Made by a program: the position numbers and the translations under genes. The notes below the pieces were generated by a model. The model worked only from the letters and a program-made list of their open reading frames with translations, was not told the DNA's origin and searched no databases. Of a stretch of 64,000 nucleotides of DNA, positions 1 through 14,886 are shown piece by piece. This stretch comes from Thermoleophilia bacterium. Its GTDB lineage: Bacteria > Actinomycetota > Thermoleophilia > Gaiellales > Gaiellaceae. The DNA is taken from the NCBI GenBank assembly GCA_023382435.1, contig JAHDVS010000001.1, forward strand, positions 99,882-163,881, read 5' to 3'. The stretch's first letter is position 1. Each line of letters opens with the position of its first letter.

Positions 1-4468
<4,468 letters not shown>

Positions 4469-4568
4469 CTCGCCCTCCTGCCTCGGCGGGCGGCGGTGGT
4501 GAGTCTACGCGGCAAGGGCCGTTCCTTTCCCGGGACGTTGACCATCGTTCGGCGAGCCTCGGCGGCGG

Positions 4569-8177
<3,609 letters not shown>

Positions 8178-8255
8178 AAGCGGCGACCTCCCTCCGGGCA
8201 GGGTCAAACGAACAACGGGCGTGCAGACACGCGAAACGGCGGCGCGACTAGCAAG

Positions 8256-8283
8256 CGTATCAGACGCGTCGGCACGCTCGCAA
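8256..8283 (-). promoter_or_regulatory. Candidate rpoB promoter
   Basis: Read on the minus strand there is TTGCGA (8283-8278), a 16-nt spacer and GATACG (8261-8256), which would start transcription about 70 nt before the rpoB TTG. Only the similarity to a sigma-70 type promoter supports it. The context supports it too, because the two genes inserted upstream run the other way. Confidence 0.45.
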
Positions 8284-8309
8284 GCGCGGCCCTTGCGGGC
8301 CCGCACGCG

Positions 8310-8339
8310 TTCCACAGGACTGTAGTCCCACCTGTGGAA
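8310..8339. promoter_or_regulatory. Hyphenated palindrome between rpoB and the multicopper oxidase gene
   Basis: TTCCACAGG at 8310-8318 is matched by its complement CCTGTGGAA at 8331-8339, with an inner GGAC/GTCC arm around TGTA. It sits in the 267-bp divergent intergenic region, upstream of the multicopper oxidase gene. It has no T-run on the side a terminator would need, so an operator, possibly for a metal sensor, is more likely. The 8178-8444 interval also holds the rpoB promoter and a GC-rich imperfect repeat at about 8346-8372. A TACACT box at 8422-8427 is a possible -10 for the oxidase gene. Confidence 0.4.
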
Positions 8340-8444
8340 AAACGCAAGGGCGGGCCCTGATCCGCCCGCCCCCGCCCTGACGTCGCCGGGGCGACAGCTT
8401 TCCCCCACGAGTTCTTCGAGGTACACTCAAACCGACGATTAGTC

Positions 8445-9458
8445 ATGCCTAAATTGACGCGGAAGCAGTTGCTCGCCCTGGGTACGCCGCTCGCCGTGGT
8501 ACCGGTGGCCGGGAAGGTCGTCCTCGCCCTCGACGACGAGACAGCGGATCGCGTCACGCACCGGCACGCCGTGTCCTCGGCACCCGCAGCGGGGGCAGCG
8601 GCAGGTCACGCCGCGATGATCGGGGAGGGCACGCCCGCGGTGGGCGGCCCGAACGACCTCGACGGGCTGCTGTATCCGCCGCCGGCGCTGCCGCACGAGC
8701 CGGGACGGGTGCGCGAGTACACGCTCGTCGCGACGGACACGGAGATCGAGATCGCGCCGGGCGTGTTCTTCCCGGCGTGGACGTACAACGGGACCGTGCC
8801 CGGCCCGGTGATCCGGGCGACCGAGGACGATCTGCTGCGGGTGCGCTTTGCGAACGCCGGTGCGCATCCGCACACGATCCATTTCCACGGCATCCATCCG
8901 GCGAACATGGACGGGGTGTTCGAGATCGTCGGGCCGGGCGAGGAGCTCACCTACGAGTTCCCCGCTCGGCCGGCCGGCTTCCACGTCTACCACTGCCACA
9001 CGGCCCCGCTGAAGAAACACATCCACAAGGGGCTGTACGGGGCATTCATCATCGACCCGAAGCTGCCGCGCGAGCCTGCGCGCGAGCTCGTGATGGTGAT
9101 GAGCGGCTACGACACCGACGGCGACGGTGAGAACAACTTCTACACCGTCAACGGTCGCACGTTCTACTACGCGCGCCACCCGATCCAGGTGAAGCGCGGC
9201 GGGCTCGTACGCGTGTACCTGGCGAATCTGACCGAGTTCGACCTGATCAACTCGTTCCACCTGCACGGCGACTTCTTCCGCTACCAGCCCACCGGCACGG
9301 GCGAGCAGTGGGAGTACACCGACACGGTGATGCAGTGCCAGGGGCAGCGTGGCGTGCTCGAGATCCGGTTCTCGAACACCGGCGCGTTCATGTTCCACGC
9401 CCATCAGTCGGAGTTCGCCGAGCTCGGCTGGATGGGGTTCTTCCAGGTCATCGACTGA
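8445..9458 (+). CDS. Two-domain multicopper oxidase
   Basis: Copper enzyme of 337 residues made of two cupredoxin domains. Four His-x-His pairs for the trinuclear copper site are visible: HFH (146-148), HCH (183-185), HLH (272-274) and HAH (318-320). The mononuclear (type 1) site is present only in domain 1: Cys184, a His at 192 or 194, and Leu197 at the axial position usually held by Met. Domain 2 has Ala where the type 1 Cys would be. This is the layout of NirK-like and early two-domain laccase-type proteins. The N-terminus (TRKQLLALG followed by a hydrophobic run) resembles a twin-arginine signal with one Arg replaced by Lys, so export is likely. It overlaps the ZIP gene by one base. Substrate is unknown: metal ion, phenol or nitrite are all possible. 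Confidence 0.9.
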   Translation: MPKLTRKQLLALGTPLAVVPVAGKVVLALDDETADRVTHRHAVSSAPAAGAAAGHAAMIGEGTPAVGGPNDLDGLLYPPPALPHEPGRVREYTLVATDTEIEIAPGVFFPAWTYNGTVPGPVIRATEDDLLRVRFANAGAHPHTIHFHGIHPANMDGVFEIVGPGEELTYEFPARPAGFHVYHCHTAPLKKHIHKGLYGAFIIDPKLPREPARELVMVMSGYDTDGDGENNFYTVNGRTFYYARHPIQVKRGGLVRVYLANLTEFDLINSFHLHGDFFRYQPTGTGEQWEYTDTVMQCQGQRGVLEIRFSNTGAFMFHAHQSEFAELGWMGFFQVID

Positions 9459-10639
9459 TGGCGAGCGGCACGACCACGGCCGGGACGCTCGGCTGGCGCC
9501 TGTGGGCGCTCGTCCCGATCTTGCTGCTTGCGCTCGTCGTCGGCGCGTTCGTCTCCGGCGGCTCCTCGCTCGTCGACCTCGTCGGCCGCAACCCTCCGCC
9601 CGCCGACGAGCTCGACATCCGCCGGGTCACGTTCGTACCGGGCGAGATCCGCGTCCTCGTCCGCAACCCGCAGTCCGACGAGATCACGATCGCGTCGGTC
9701 GCCGTCGACGACGCGATCACCCCGTTCACCGTCGAGGGGGACACCACGCTCTCGCGACTGCGATCGAGCACGATCGTCATCCTCTACGACTGGGTCGAAG
9801 ACGACCCGATCACGCTCGGTGTCACGAGCTCGAGCGGAATCGAGACGGTTGCCGGGATTCCCGCTGCGGTCGAGACCCCCGCTCCGTCGGCGCGTGGGTT
9901 CCTCGGCTACGGGCTGATCGGGTTCCTCGTCGGCGTCGTCCCCGTCGCGCTCGGCCTGCTCTGGCTGCCCTCGCTACGCCGCGCCGGAGTCCGCTGGCTG
10001 TCTGCATTCATGGCGCTCACCGCCGGACTGCTCACTTTCCTCGGCATTGACGCGCTCTTCGAGGCGTTCGAGCTGCAAGCAGCGCTGCCGGGCGCGCTCG
10101 GCGGATCCGGGCTGGTCCTGCTCGGCGTCGCGCTCAGCGCCCTCGGGATGACCTTCCTCTCCACCCGGCTCGGCCGCCGCAGCGGCGCCACCGGCAGCAC
10201 TCTCGCCCTGCTGGTCGCGATCGGGATCGGCCTCCACAACCTCGGCGAAGGGCTCGCGATCGGGGCCTCGTTCGCGTTCGGCGAGCTCCAGCTCGGCACC
10301 TTCCTGATCGTCGGCTTCATGATCCACAACGTCACCGAGGGCCTCGGCATCGCCTCCCCCATCGCCCGCGAACGTGTCACGATCGCCGTCGTCGCGGGGC
10401 TCGCGCTGATCGCCGGCGTCCCGGCGATCTTCGGCACCTGGCTCGGCGGCTACGTCACGAACGACGTCCTCGGCGTCCTCTTCTTCGGGCTTGCCGCCGG
10501 CGCCGCCCTCCAGGTCGTCGTCGAGGTCGGCCGCTACGTGCGGCGAAACGCCCCCGGCGGCCTCCAGTCCGGCTGGGCAATCGGCGGCTACCTCGCCGGG
10601 ATCGCGATCATGTACCTCACGGGGCTCCTCGCCGGCTGA
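9458..10639 (+). CDS. ZIP-family metal transporter
   Basis: Membrane protein of 393 residues. After one N-terminal membrane segment comes an extracytoplasmic domain of about 110 residues, then the ZIP core. The two diagnostic metal-binding helices are present as HNLGEGLAIG and HNVTEGLGI, so the zinc/iron/manganese pathway looks functional. The start ATG overlaps the stop of the multicopper oxidase gene (TGATG), so the two are translationally coupled. I infer joint work, for example oxidation of a metal ion outside the membrane followed by uptake. The added N-terminal domain is not typical of short bacterial ZIP proteins. Confidence 0.92.
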   Translation: MASGTTTAGTLGWRLWALVPILLLALVVGAFVSGGSSLVDLVGRNPPPADELDIRRVTFVPGEIRVLVRNPQSDEITIASVAVDDAITPFTVEGDTTLSRLRSSTIVILYDWVEDDPITLGVTSSSGIETVAGIPAAVETPAPSARGFLGYGLIGFLVGVVPVALGLLWLPSLRRAGVRWLSAFMALTAGLLTFLGIDALFEAFELQAALPGALGGSGLVLLGVALSALGMTFLSTRLGRRSGATGSTLALLVAIGIGLHNLGEGLAIGASFAFGELQLGTFLIVGFMIHNVTEGLGIASPIARERVTIAVVAGLALIAGVPAIFGTWLGGYVTNDVLGVLFFGLAAGAALQVVVEVGRYVRRNAPGGLQSGWAIGGYLAGIAIMYLTGLLAG

Positions 10640-10678
10640 GCGAGGCGTCGCCGGCTCGGCGCGTGCCCCGACAACGCG

Positions 10679-10704
10679 TAGGGGCGGGTCATGACCCGCC
10701 CCTA
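10679..10704. repeat. Perfect 26-bp palindrome, GGGGCGGGTC family
   Basis: TAGGGGCGGGTCA is followed directly by its exact reverse complement. It lies 40 bp downstream of the ZIP gene, which faces rplL convergently. It may act as a bidirectional terminator stem although it lacks T-runs. Related stems occur at 13199-13218 and 18794-18815, with partial copies near 10790 and 40796, all between genes. Confidence 0.75.
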
Positions 10705-10758
10705 CAGCAGGAGCGGCGCGGGTCGCGGCCCGCCCCTACAGCAGGAGCGGCGCGGGTC
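10695..10758. repeat. Tandem 34-bp direct repeat
   Basis: A 30-bp unit beginning CCCGCCCCTACAGCAGGAG occurs at 10695-10724 and again, identical, at 10729-10758, giving a 34-bp period. A third partial CCCGCCCCTAC ends at 10807 beside the rplL stop. The unit overlaps the palindrome to its left, which suggests local duplication of the palindromic element. Nothing else is seen in 10640-10805. Confidence 0.7.
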
Positions 10759-10805
10759 CGCCGCGGGACGGGACAGATCCCGCGGGGGCGGGACAAGACC
10801 CGCCC

Positions 10806-11186
10806 CTACTTGAGCTCGACGCTGGCGCCGGCCTCCTCGAGCTGGGCCTTGACCGAGTCGGCTTCGTCCCTGGCGATGCCTTCCTTGACCGCCTTGGGGG
10901 CCGCGTCGACGAGGTCCTTCGCCTCCTTCAGACCGAGACCCGTGACGGCCCGAACGACTTTGATCACCTGGATCTTCTTGTCACCCGCAGCCGTGAGGAC
11001 GACGTCGAAGTCCGACTTCTCCTCGGCCTCGGCTGCGCCGCCGCCGCCGGCGGCGGCGGGCGCCGCAACGGCGATCGGGGCTGCGGCGGTGATGCCCCAC
11101 TCGTCCTCGATCTTCTTCTTCAGCTCGACGAGCTCGAGAACGGTCATGCTCCCGAGCTGCTCGAACACGGTGTCGACTGCGCTCAT
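10806..11186 (-). CDS. rplL: 50S ribosomal protein L7/L12
   Basis: Stalk protein of the large ribosomal subunit, 126 residues. The N-terminal dimerisation helices, an Ala/Gly hinge (about residues 34-52) and the C-terminal domain with [19 protein letters not shown] are all intact. Its ATG overlaps the end of rplJ by 4 nt, so translation is coupled. In most bacteria rpoB follows; here the operon is interrupted. Confidence 0.97.
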   Translation of the reverse strand: MSAVDTVFEQLGSMTVLELVELKKKIEDEWGITAAAPIAVAAPAAAGGGGAAEAEEKSDFDVVLTAAGDKKIQVIKVVRAVTGLGLKEAKDLVDAAPKAVKEGIARDEADSVKAQLEEAGASVELK

Positions 11187-11833
11187 TCCTCGTCCTTTCC
11201 CTCCGGCTCCTCTGTCGCCGGAGCCTCGTTCTCGTCCTGGGTTCCCTCATCCGACTCGCTCGCTTCCGCCTCTGGCTCCGCGGCCTCGGCCGCCACGGGC
11301 TCGATCGCCACACCGGGACCGAGCTGCTCGACCCGGGCGTCGATCAGCCCGACGAGATCCGTGAGCGGGGCGCTCACGATTCCGAGCAGCCCCGTCAACG
11401 GGGCAACGATCGCTCCGAGCACCTGGCCTCTCAGCACGTCGACCGGCGGTAGCGAGGCGAGCTGCTTGACATCGTCCTGACCAACCGGCCGACCGTCCAG
11501 CACACCGCCCTTCAGCTCGAGACGCCGGGTCTGCTTCGCGGTCTCGTCGAGCGCCTTGGCGGCGGCCACCATGTCGCCGTCGTGAACGAACGCGATCGCG
11601 GTCGGCCCGGTCAGGAGCTCGAGTAGTGCCTCGACCCCCGCCGCCTCCGCCGCCCGGCGCGTGAGCGTGTTCTTGACGACGGTGAGCCGCGCGCCGCTCT
11701 CGAGCAGCCGGGTGCGCAGGTCGTCAAGCTCCTTGTGGGTAAGGCCGCGGTAGTCGGCGACGATCAGCGTCTCGGCCACGCGCAGGCGCTCGGTCAGCTC
11801 GGCAACGATGCGCTCCTTGTTCTCCCTCAGCAT
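11183..11833 (-). CDS. rplJ: 50S ribosomal protein L10
   Basis: Base of the ribosomal stalk, 216 residues. The N-terminal domain is standard ([28 protein letters not shown]). The last 40 residues or so are an acidic Glu/Asp-rich tail, as in many actinobacteria. The ATG at 11833 gives the family's usual N-terminus but lacks a separate ribosome site. A 12-codon ORF with a strong site ends over this start (see 11827-11865). Expression is expected to be governed by the leader RNA upstream. Confidence 0.96.
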   Translation of the reverse strand: MLRENKERIVAELTERLRVAETLIVADYRGLTHKELDDLRTRLLESGARLTVVKNTLTRRAAEAAGVEALLELLTGPTAIAFVHDGDMVAAAKALDETAKQTRRLELKGGVLDGRPVGQDDVKQLASLPPVDVLRGQVLGAIVAPLTGLLGIVSAPLTDLVGLIDARVEQLGPGVAIEPVAAEAAEPEAEASESDEGTQDENEAPATEEPEGKDEE

Positions 11834-11865
11834 CTCCGGCCCCCGGCCCCGAACCTCTCGTCCAT
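11827..11865 (-). CDS. Putative 12-residue upstream ORF overlapping the rplJ start
   Basis: ATG at 11865 has GAGGAG 8 nt upstream, better than anything in front of rplJ. It encodes [12 protein letters not shown] and stops at TGA 11829-11827, just inside the rplJ start region, so terminating ribosomes could re-initiate on rplJ. It may equally be only the initiation region of a leader; no conservation could be examined. Confidence 0.4.
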   Translation of the reverse strand: MDERFGAGGRRC

Positions 11866-11884
11866 CGCGTTGTCTCCTCTCTCG

Positions 11885-11990
11885 ACACGAAACCCGCCGT
11901 GAGGCGGGCAGAGGCGGGGGTCGCGATCCCCGTGTCCACCGCCTCGACCGGACTTCCGCCCTCGCGGGCTGCCGGTGGTCTTCGGCGAGA
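11885..11990 (-). ncRNA. Ribosomal protein L10 leader RNA
   Basis: The 195-nt gap between rplA and rplJ carries, on the minus strand, the segment CCGAAGACCACCGG ... GGAAGTCCGG (11986-11948). This resembles the conserved core of L10 leaders, the binding site for the L10(L12)4 complex. Downstream lies a CCCGCC-TCAC-GGCGGG hairpin (11908-11893) followed by TTT, which could be an attenuator. The expected role is autogenous repression of rplJ-rplL. Boundaries are approximate. Confidence 0.7.
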
Positions 11991-12028
11991 GTGTGGTGTC
12001 GTTGCTGCTCGCAGCCTAGCGGTCCCGC

Positions 12029-12760
12029 TCAGGCGGGTACCGGCGCCCCCTCGAGCTCGGCCGTGATGTCGCGTGTGCGGCCCGGGTCGACTTTCACACC
12101 CGGGCCCATCGACGTCGTCACCGTGATCGACCGGATGTAGCGGCCTTTCGCCACGGCCGGCTTGGCACGAACGATCTCCTCGACCACGACCGCGTAGTTC
12201 TCGAGCAGCGCACGCTCGTCGAAGCTCTTCTTGCCGATCGGCAGGTGGACGTTCGCGCCGCGATCGGTGCGGTACTCGAGCTTGCCCGCCTTCGCGTCGC
12301 GAACGGCCTTCTCGACATCGAACGTGACGGTGCCGGTCTTCGGGTTCGGCATCTTGCCGCGAGGGCCGAGGATCCGCCCGAGCTTGCCGACGACACCCAT
12401 CAGGTCGGGCGTCGCGATCGCGATGTCGAAGTCGTCGAAACCGGCCTCGATGTTCGTCGCCAGGTCGGCCGAGCCGACTACGTCGGCACCCGCGTCCTCC
12501 GCCTCCTTCGCCTTCTCGCCCTCTGCGAAGACGGCGACCCGCATCTCGCGGCCGGTCCCGTGCGGGAGCATCAGCGTGCCGCGGAGCTGCTGGTCGGCGT
12601 GCCGCACGTTGAGCCCGAGGTTGAAGTGGGTCTCCACGGTCTCGTCGAACTTCGCCGCCCCGAGCGACTTGAGCAGCCGGATCGCCTCGAGCGGCGTGTA
12701 GGCGCGCTCCCGGTCGACCTGCCCTCGCGCGTTCCGGTAGCGCTTCCCGCGATCTGCCAT
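12029..12760 (-). CDS. rplA: 50S ribosomal protein L1
   Basis: Large-subunit protein of the L1 stalk, 243 residues, full length. Recognisable segments are RILGPRGKMPNPKTGTV and the C-terminal ITVTTSMGPGVKVDP. Its start overlaps the last base of rplK (shared base 12760), typical of the rplK-rplA pair. The gap to rplJ holds the L10 leader. Confidence 0.97.
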   Translation of the reverse strand: MADRGKRYRNARGQVDRERAYTPLEAIRLLKSLGAAKFDETVETHFNLGLNVRHADQQLRGTLMLPHGTGREMRVAVFAEGEKAKEAEDAGADVVGSADLATNIEAGFDDFDIAIATPDLMGVVGKLGRILGPRGKMPNPKTGTVTFDVEKAVRDAKAGKLEYRTDRGANVHLPIGKKSFDERALLENYAVVVEEIVRAKPAVAKGRYIRSITVTTSMGPGVKVDPGRTRDITAELEGAPVPA

Positions 12761-13185
12761 CAGTCCTCCACCTCCACTCCCATCGACCGGGCCGTTCCCG
12801 CGATCACGAGCATGGCCTGGTCGACGTCCCGCGCGTTCAGGTCGACGAGCTTCGCCTCCGCGATGCTCCTGAGCTGCGCGCGGGTCAGGCGCCCGACCTT
12901 CTCCCGGTTGGGCTCGGCCGAGCCCTTCTCGACGCCGAGCGCCTCCCTGATCAGGACGGCGGCAGGCGGCGTCTTCGTGATGAACGTGAACGAGCGATCC
13001 TCGAACACGGTGATCTCGACGGGCGTGATGCGCCCATTCTGGTCGGTCGTCTGGGCGTTGAACGCCTTGCAGAACTCCATGATGTTGACCCCGTGCTGGC
13101 CGAGCGCGGGGCCGACCGGCGGAGCGGGGTTCGCCTGTCCGCCCGGGATCTGGAGCTTGATCATGGTGAGTACTTTTTTTGCCAT
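12760..13185 (-). CDS. rplK: 50S ribosomal protein L11
   Basis: GTPase-centre protein of the large subunit, 141 residues, normal length. The N-terminus contains [20 protein letters not shown] and the [15 protein letters not shown] segment, both strongly conserved. It follows nusG after about 40 nt that contain a GC-rich stem. Confidence 0.97.
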   Translation of the reverse strand: MAKKVLTMIKLQIPGGQANPAPPVGPALGQHGVNIMEFCKAFNAQTTDQNGRITPVEITVFEDRSFTFITKTPPAAVLIREALGVEKGSAEPNREKVGRLTRAQLRSIAEAKLVDLNARDVDQAMLVIAGTARSMGVEVED

Positions 13186-13198
13186 TCTGTGCGTCCTC

Positions 13199-13218
13199 GG
13201 GCCGGACAGGTCCGGCCC
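13199..13218. repeat. Short palindromic element between nusG and rplK
   Basis: GGGCCGGAC and GTCCGGCCC are separated by AG, and the unit continues into CCTAC, the same end as the repeats near 10.7 kb. It may dampen read-through or stabilise mRNA between nusG and rplK. Confidence 0.55.
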
Positions 13219-13226
13219 CTACGGGG

Positions 13227-13754
13227 TCAATCGATCTTCTTCACCTGGTCGAACGACAGCTCGACCGGTACCTGCCGCTCGAAGATGTTCACGAGAACCT
13301 TGAGCTTATGCTGGTCCGGGTTCACGTCGACGATCTCGCCGTCGAAGTCGGACAGCGGGCCCGATGTTACCTTCACCGACTCGCCGAGCTCGAATTGAGC
13401 GACCGCGCGCGGCCGCTCTGCGGCCGTGGCGGTGTGCAGGATCCGGTCGATCTCGGGCTTCGACAGCGGCACCGGCGTCGCCCCGGAGCCGACGAAACCC
13501 GTGACGCCCGGGGTGTTCTTCACGACCGACCAGGAGTCGTCCGTCATCTCCATGTTCACGAGGACGTAGCCGGGGAGCACGCGCTTCTCCGTCTGCACCT
13601 TCTGGCCGTCTTTCGTCTCGACGACCTGCTCCGTCGGCACGACGACACGGCGAAATGACGGCTGCTGGTTCATCGAGACGATCCGATGCTCGAGATTGGC
13701 CTTCACCTTGTTCTCGTGACCCGAGTAGGTGTTGATGACATACCACTGGAACAT
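13227..13754 (-). CDS. nusG: Transcription termination/antitermination factor NusG
   Basis: RNA polymerase-binding elongation factor, 175 residues from ATG 13754, which has AGCAGGG 6 nt upstream. An alternative TTG lies two codons earlier. The NGN domain (WYVINTYSGHENKVKANLE, RVLPGYVLVNM) is followed by a C-terminal KOW domain (GESVKVTSGPLSDFDGEI). It lacks the long acidic N-terminal extension seen in mycobacterial and streptomycete NusG. Confidence 0.96.
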   Translation of the reverse strand: MFQWYVINTYSGHENKVKANLEHRIVSMNQQPSFRRVVVPTEQVVETKDGQKVQTEKRVLPGYVLVNMEMTDDSWSVVKNTPGVTGFVGSGATPVPLSKPEIDRILHTATAAERPRAVAQFELGESVKVTSGPLSDFDGEIVDVNPDQHKLKVLVNIFERQVPVELSFDQVKKID

Positions 13755-13769
13755 GGGCAACCCTGCTGG

Positions 13770-14096
13770 CTAGCGGAGGAGGACGTCGCGAACGAGCCTG
13801 CTCAGCGCCTCGTCCGCGGCCCAGAGGAAGACGCCGACGACGGCGATCGCGATCAGGACGACTACGGTAGCGGAGACCAACTGGCGCTGGCCGGGCCATT
13901 CGACCTTCTTCAGTTCGGCCGCGGACTCGCCGGCGAAGGCCCGGACGCCGCCGCGGCGTTCCCGCTTCTGCCCGGTCTGCGCCTTTGTCTCGCCGCTCGG
14001 CCGCACCTGCTGGCGGCGCGCGCGGGCACGCTCGGCGGCCGACCCGGTCGCCGGCGCCTGGTAGTCCTTGTTGCGGCGCGTGCGGGAGCGAGCCAC
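13770..14096 (-). CDS. secE: Preprotein translocase subunit SecE
   Basis: Small essential subunit of the SecYEG channel, 108 residues. A basic, disordered N-terminal extension of about 50 residues is followed by the amphipathic helix (ESAAELKKVEWPGQRQLV) and one membrane segment (residues about 76-97). The extension is typical of actinobacterial SecE. It sits directly upstream of nusG. Confidence 0.95.
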   Translation of the reverse strand: MARSRTRRNKDYQAPATGSAAERARARRQQVRPSGETKAQTGQKRERRGGVRAFAGESAAELKKVEWPGQRQLVSATVVVLIAIAVVGVFLWAADEALSRLVRDVLLR

Positions 14097-14106
14097 AGCA
14101 GGGTCC

Positions 14107-14271
14107 CTAGCGGGTCTCCCGGTGGGGCGTGTGGCGTCCGCACCAACGGCAGTACTTCGAGAACTCGACCCGGTCGGGCGTGTTGCGCTTGGACTTCATC
14201 GTCTGGTAATTCCGCCGCTTGCACTCCGTGCAGGCGAGCGTGATCGCGACTCGGACTCCGGTTTTCGCCAC
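14107..14271 (-). CDS. rpmG: 50S ribosomal protein L33
   Basis: 54-residue large-subunit protein. The frame runs from GTG 14271 ([20 protein letters not shown]) to TAG 14107-14109. Two zinc-binding Cys pairs, CTEC and CRWC, make it a zinc-containing L33. The ribosome site is weak (GAGAG run). secE follows after 10 nt and a tRNA-Met gene precedes it, an order also known from other actinobacteria. Confidence 0.95.
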   Translation of the reverse strand: MAKTGVRVAITLACTECKRRNYQTMKSKRNTPDRVEFSKYCRWCGRHTPHRETR

Positions 14272-14305
14272 TGTGCTCTCTCTCTCGGATTGACGGGCGG
14301 TGCAG

Positions 14306-14379
14306 TAGCGGCGGGAGGACTCGAACCTCCGACACGCGGATTATGATTCCGCTGCTCTAACCAACTGAGCTACGCCGCC
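14306..14379 (-). tRNA. tRNA-Met (CAU)
   Basis: Read on the minus strand it folds as a full cloverleaf: acceptor GGCGGCG pairing with CGCCGCT (first pair G-U), D arm GCTCAGTTGGTTAGAGC, anticodon stem GCGGA/TCCGC around ATCATAA with anticodon CAT, and T arm GGAGG TTCGAGT CCTCC. The 3' CCA is not encoded. Lack of initiator features suggests the elongator; an Ile(CAU) species is less likely. A TACACT box (14396-14391) 11 nt upstream is a plausible -10. Cotranscription with rpmG is likely. Confidence 0.92.
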
Positions 14380-14455
14380 GCGCCGCGCGCAGTGTAGCAA
14401 GCGACCCCGACCCGTAGCACGGGTCGCGTGGCGGTCAACCGCGGCGTTCCGGCAC

Positions 14456-14461
14456 TATGAT
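14456..14461 (+). promoter_or_regulatory. -10 box giving a leaderless start
   Basis: TATGAT lies 6 nt before the ATG at 14468, so the expected transcription start is the A of the start codon. Leaderless mRNAs are common in actinobacteria. There is no ribosome site in front of this gene, which agrees. Confidence 0.5.
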
Positions 14462-14467
14462 CCGCTC

Positions 14468-14875
14468 ATGCCTGTCGACGGTACCGACGTGCTCGCGCGC
14501 ACACCGCTCCTCGCCGGGCTCGAGCGCGGCGACCTCGAGCAGCTCGCGCGCTCGTTTCGCGAGCGGGCGTTTCCAGCGGGCGCAACCGTCACCCGCGAGG
14601 GCGAGACCGGCGTCGGCTTCTTCGTGATCGTCGAGGGAACGGCGGATGTCTCGGTCGGCGGAGAGCCGCGAGGGGCGCTCGGTCCGGGCGACTCGTTCGG
14701 GGAGCTGGCGCTGATCGACGAGGGCCCGCGCGCCGCGACGATCACGGCGACCTCCGATCTGCGCTGCATGGCGCTGTCCGCCTGGGAGTTCCGGCCGTTC
14801 GTGCAGGAGCACCCGACCGTGGCCTGGACGCTCCTGCGGACGCTCGTTCGGCTGGTGCGCGACACGGGCGCGTAG
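14468..14875 (+). CDS. Stand-alone cyclic-nucleotide-binding domain protein
   Basis: 135 residues forming one Crp-type cNMP-binding domain. The phosphate-binding cassette is clear: FGELALIDEGPRAATITA, with the Arg that contacts the cyclic phosphate. There is no DNA-binding helix-turn-helix, so it is not a normal Crp/Fnr regulator. It may sense cAMP and act on a protein partner. It is flanked by tRNA-Met (divergent) and a convergent oxidoreductase, so context gives no partner. Confidence 0.85.
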   Translation: MPVDGTDVLARTPLLAGLERGDLEQLARSFRERAFPAGATVTREGETGVGFFVIVEGTADVSVGGEPRGALGPGDSFGELALIDEGPRAATITATSDLRCMALSAWEFRPFVQEHPTVAWTLLRTLVRLVRDTGA

Positions 14876-14886
14876 GGACCGGGAGC

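Noticed and set aside
10695..10758. Two 30-bp repeats as a possible CRISPR array
   Set aside because: Only two units with a 4-bp spacer, no cas genes, and the unit belongs to a dispersed palindrome family.
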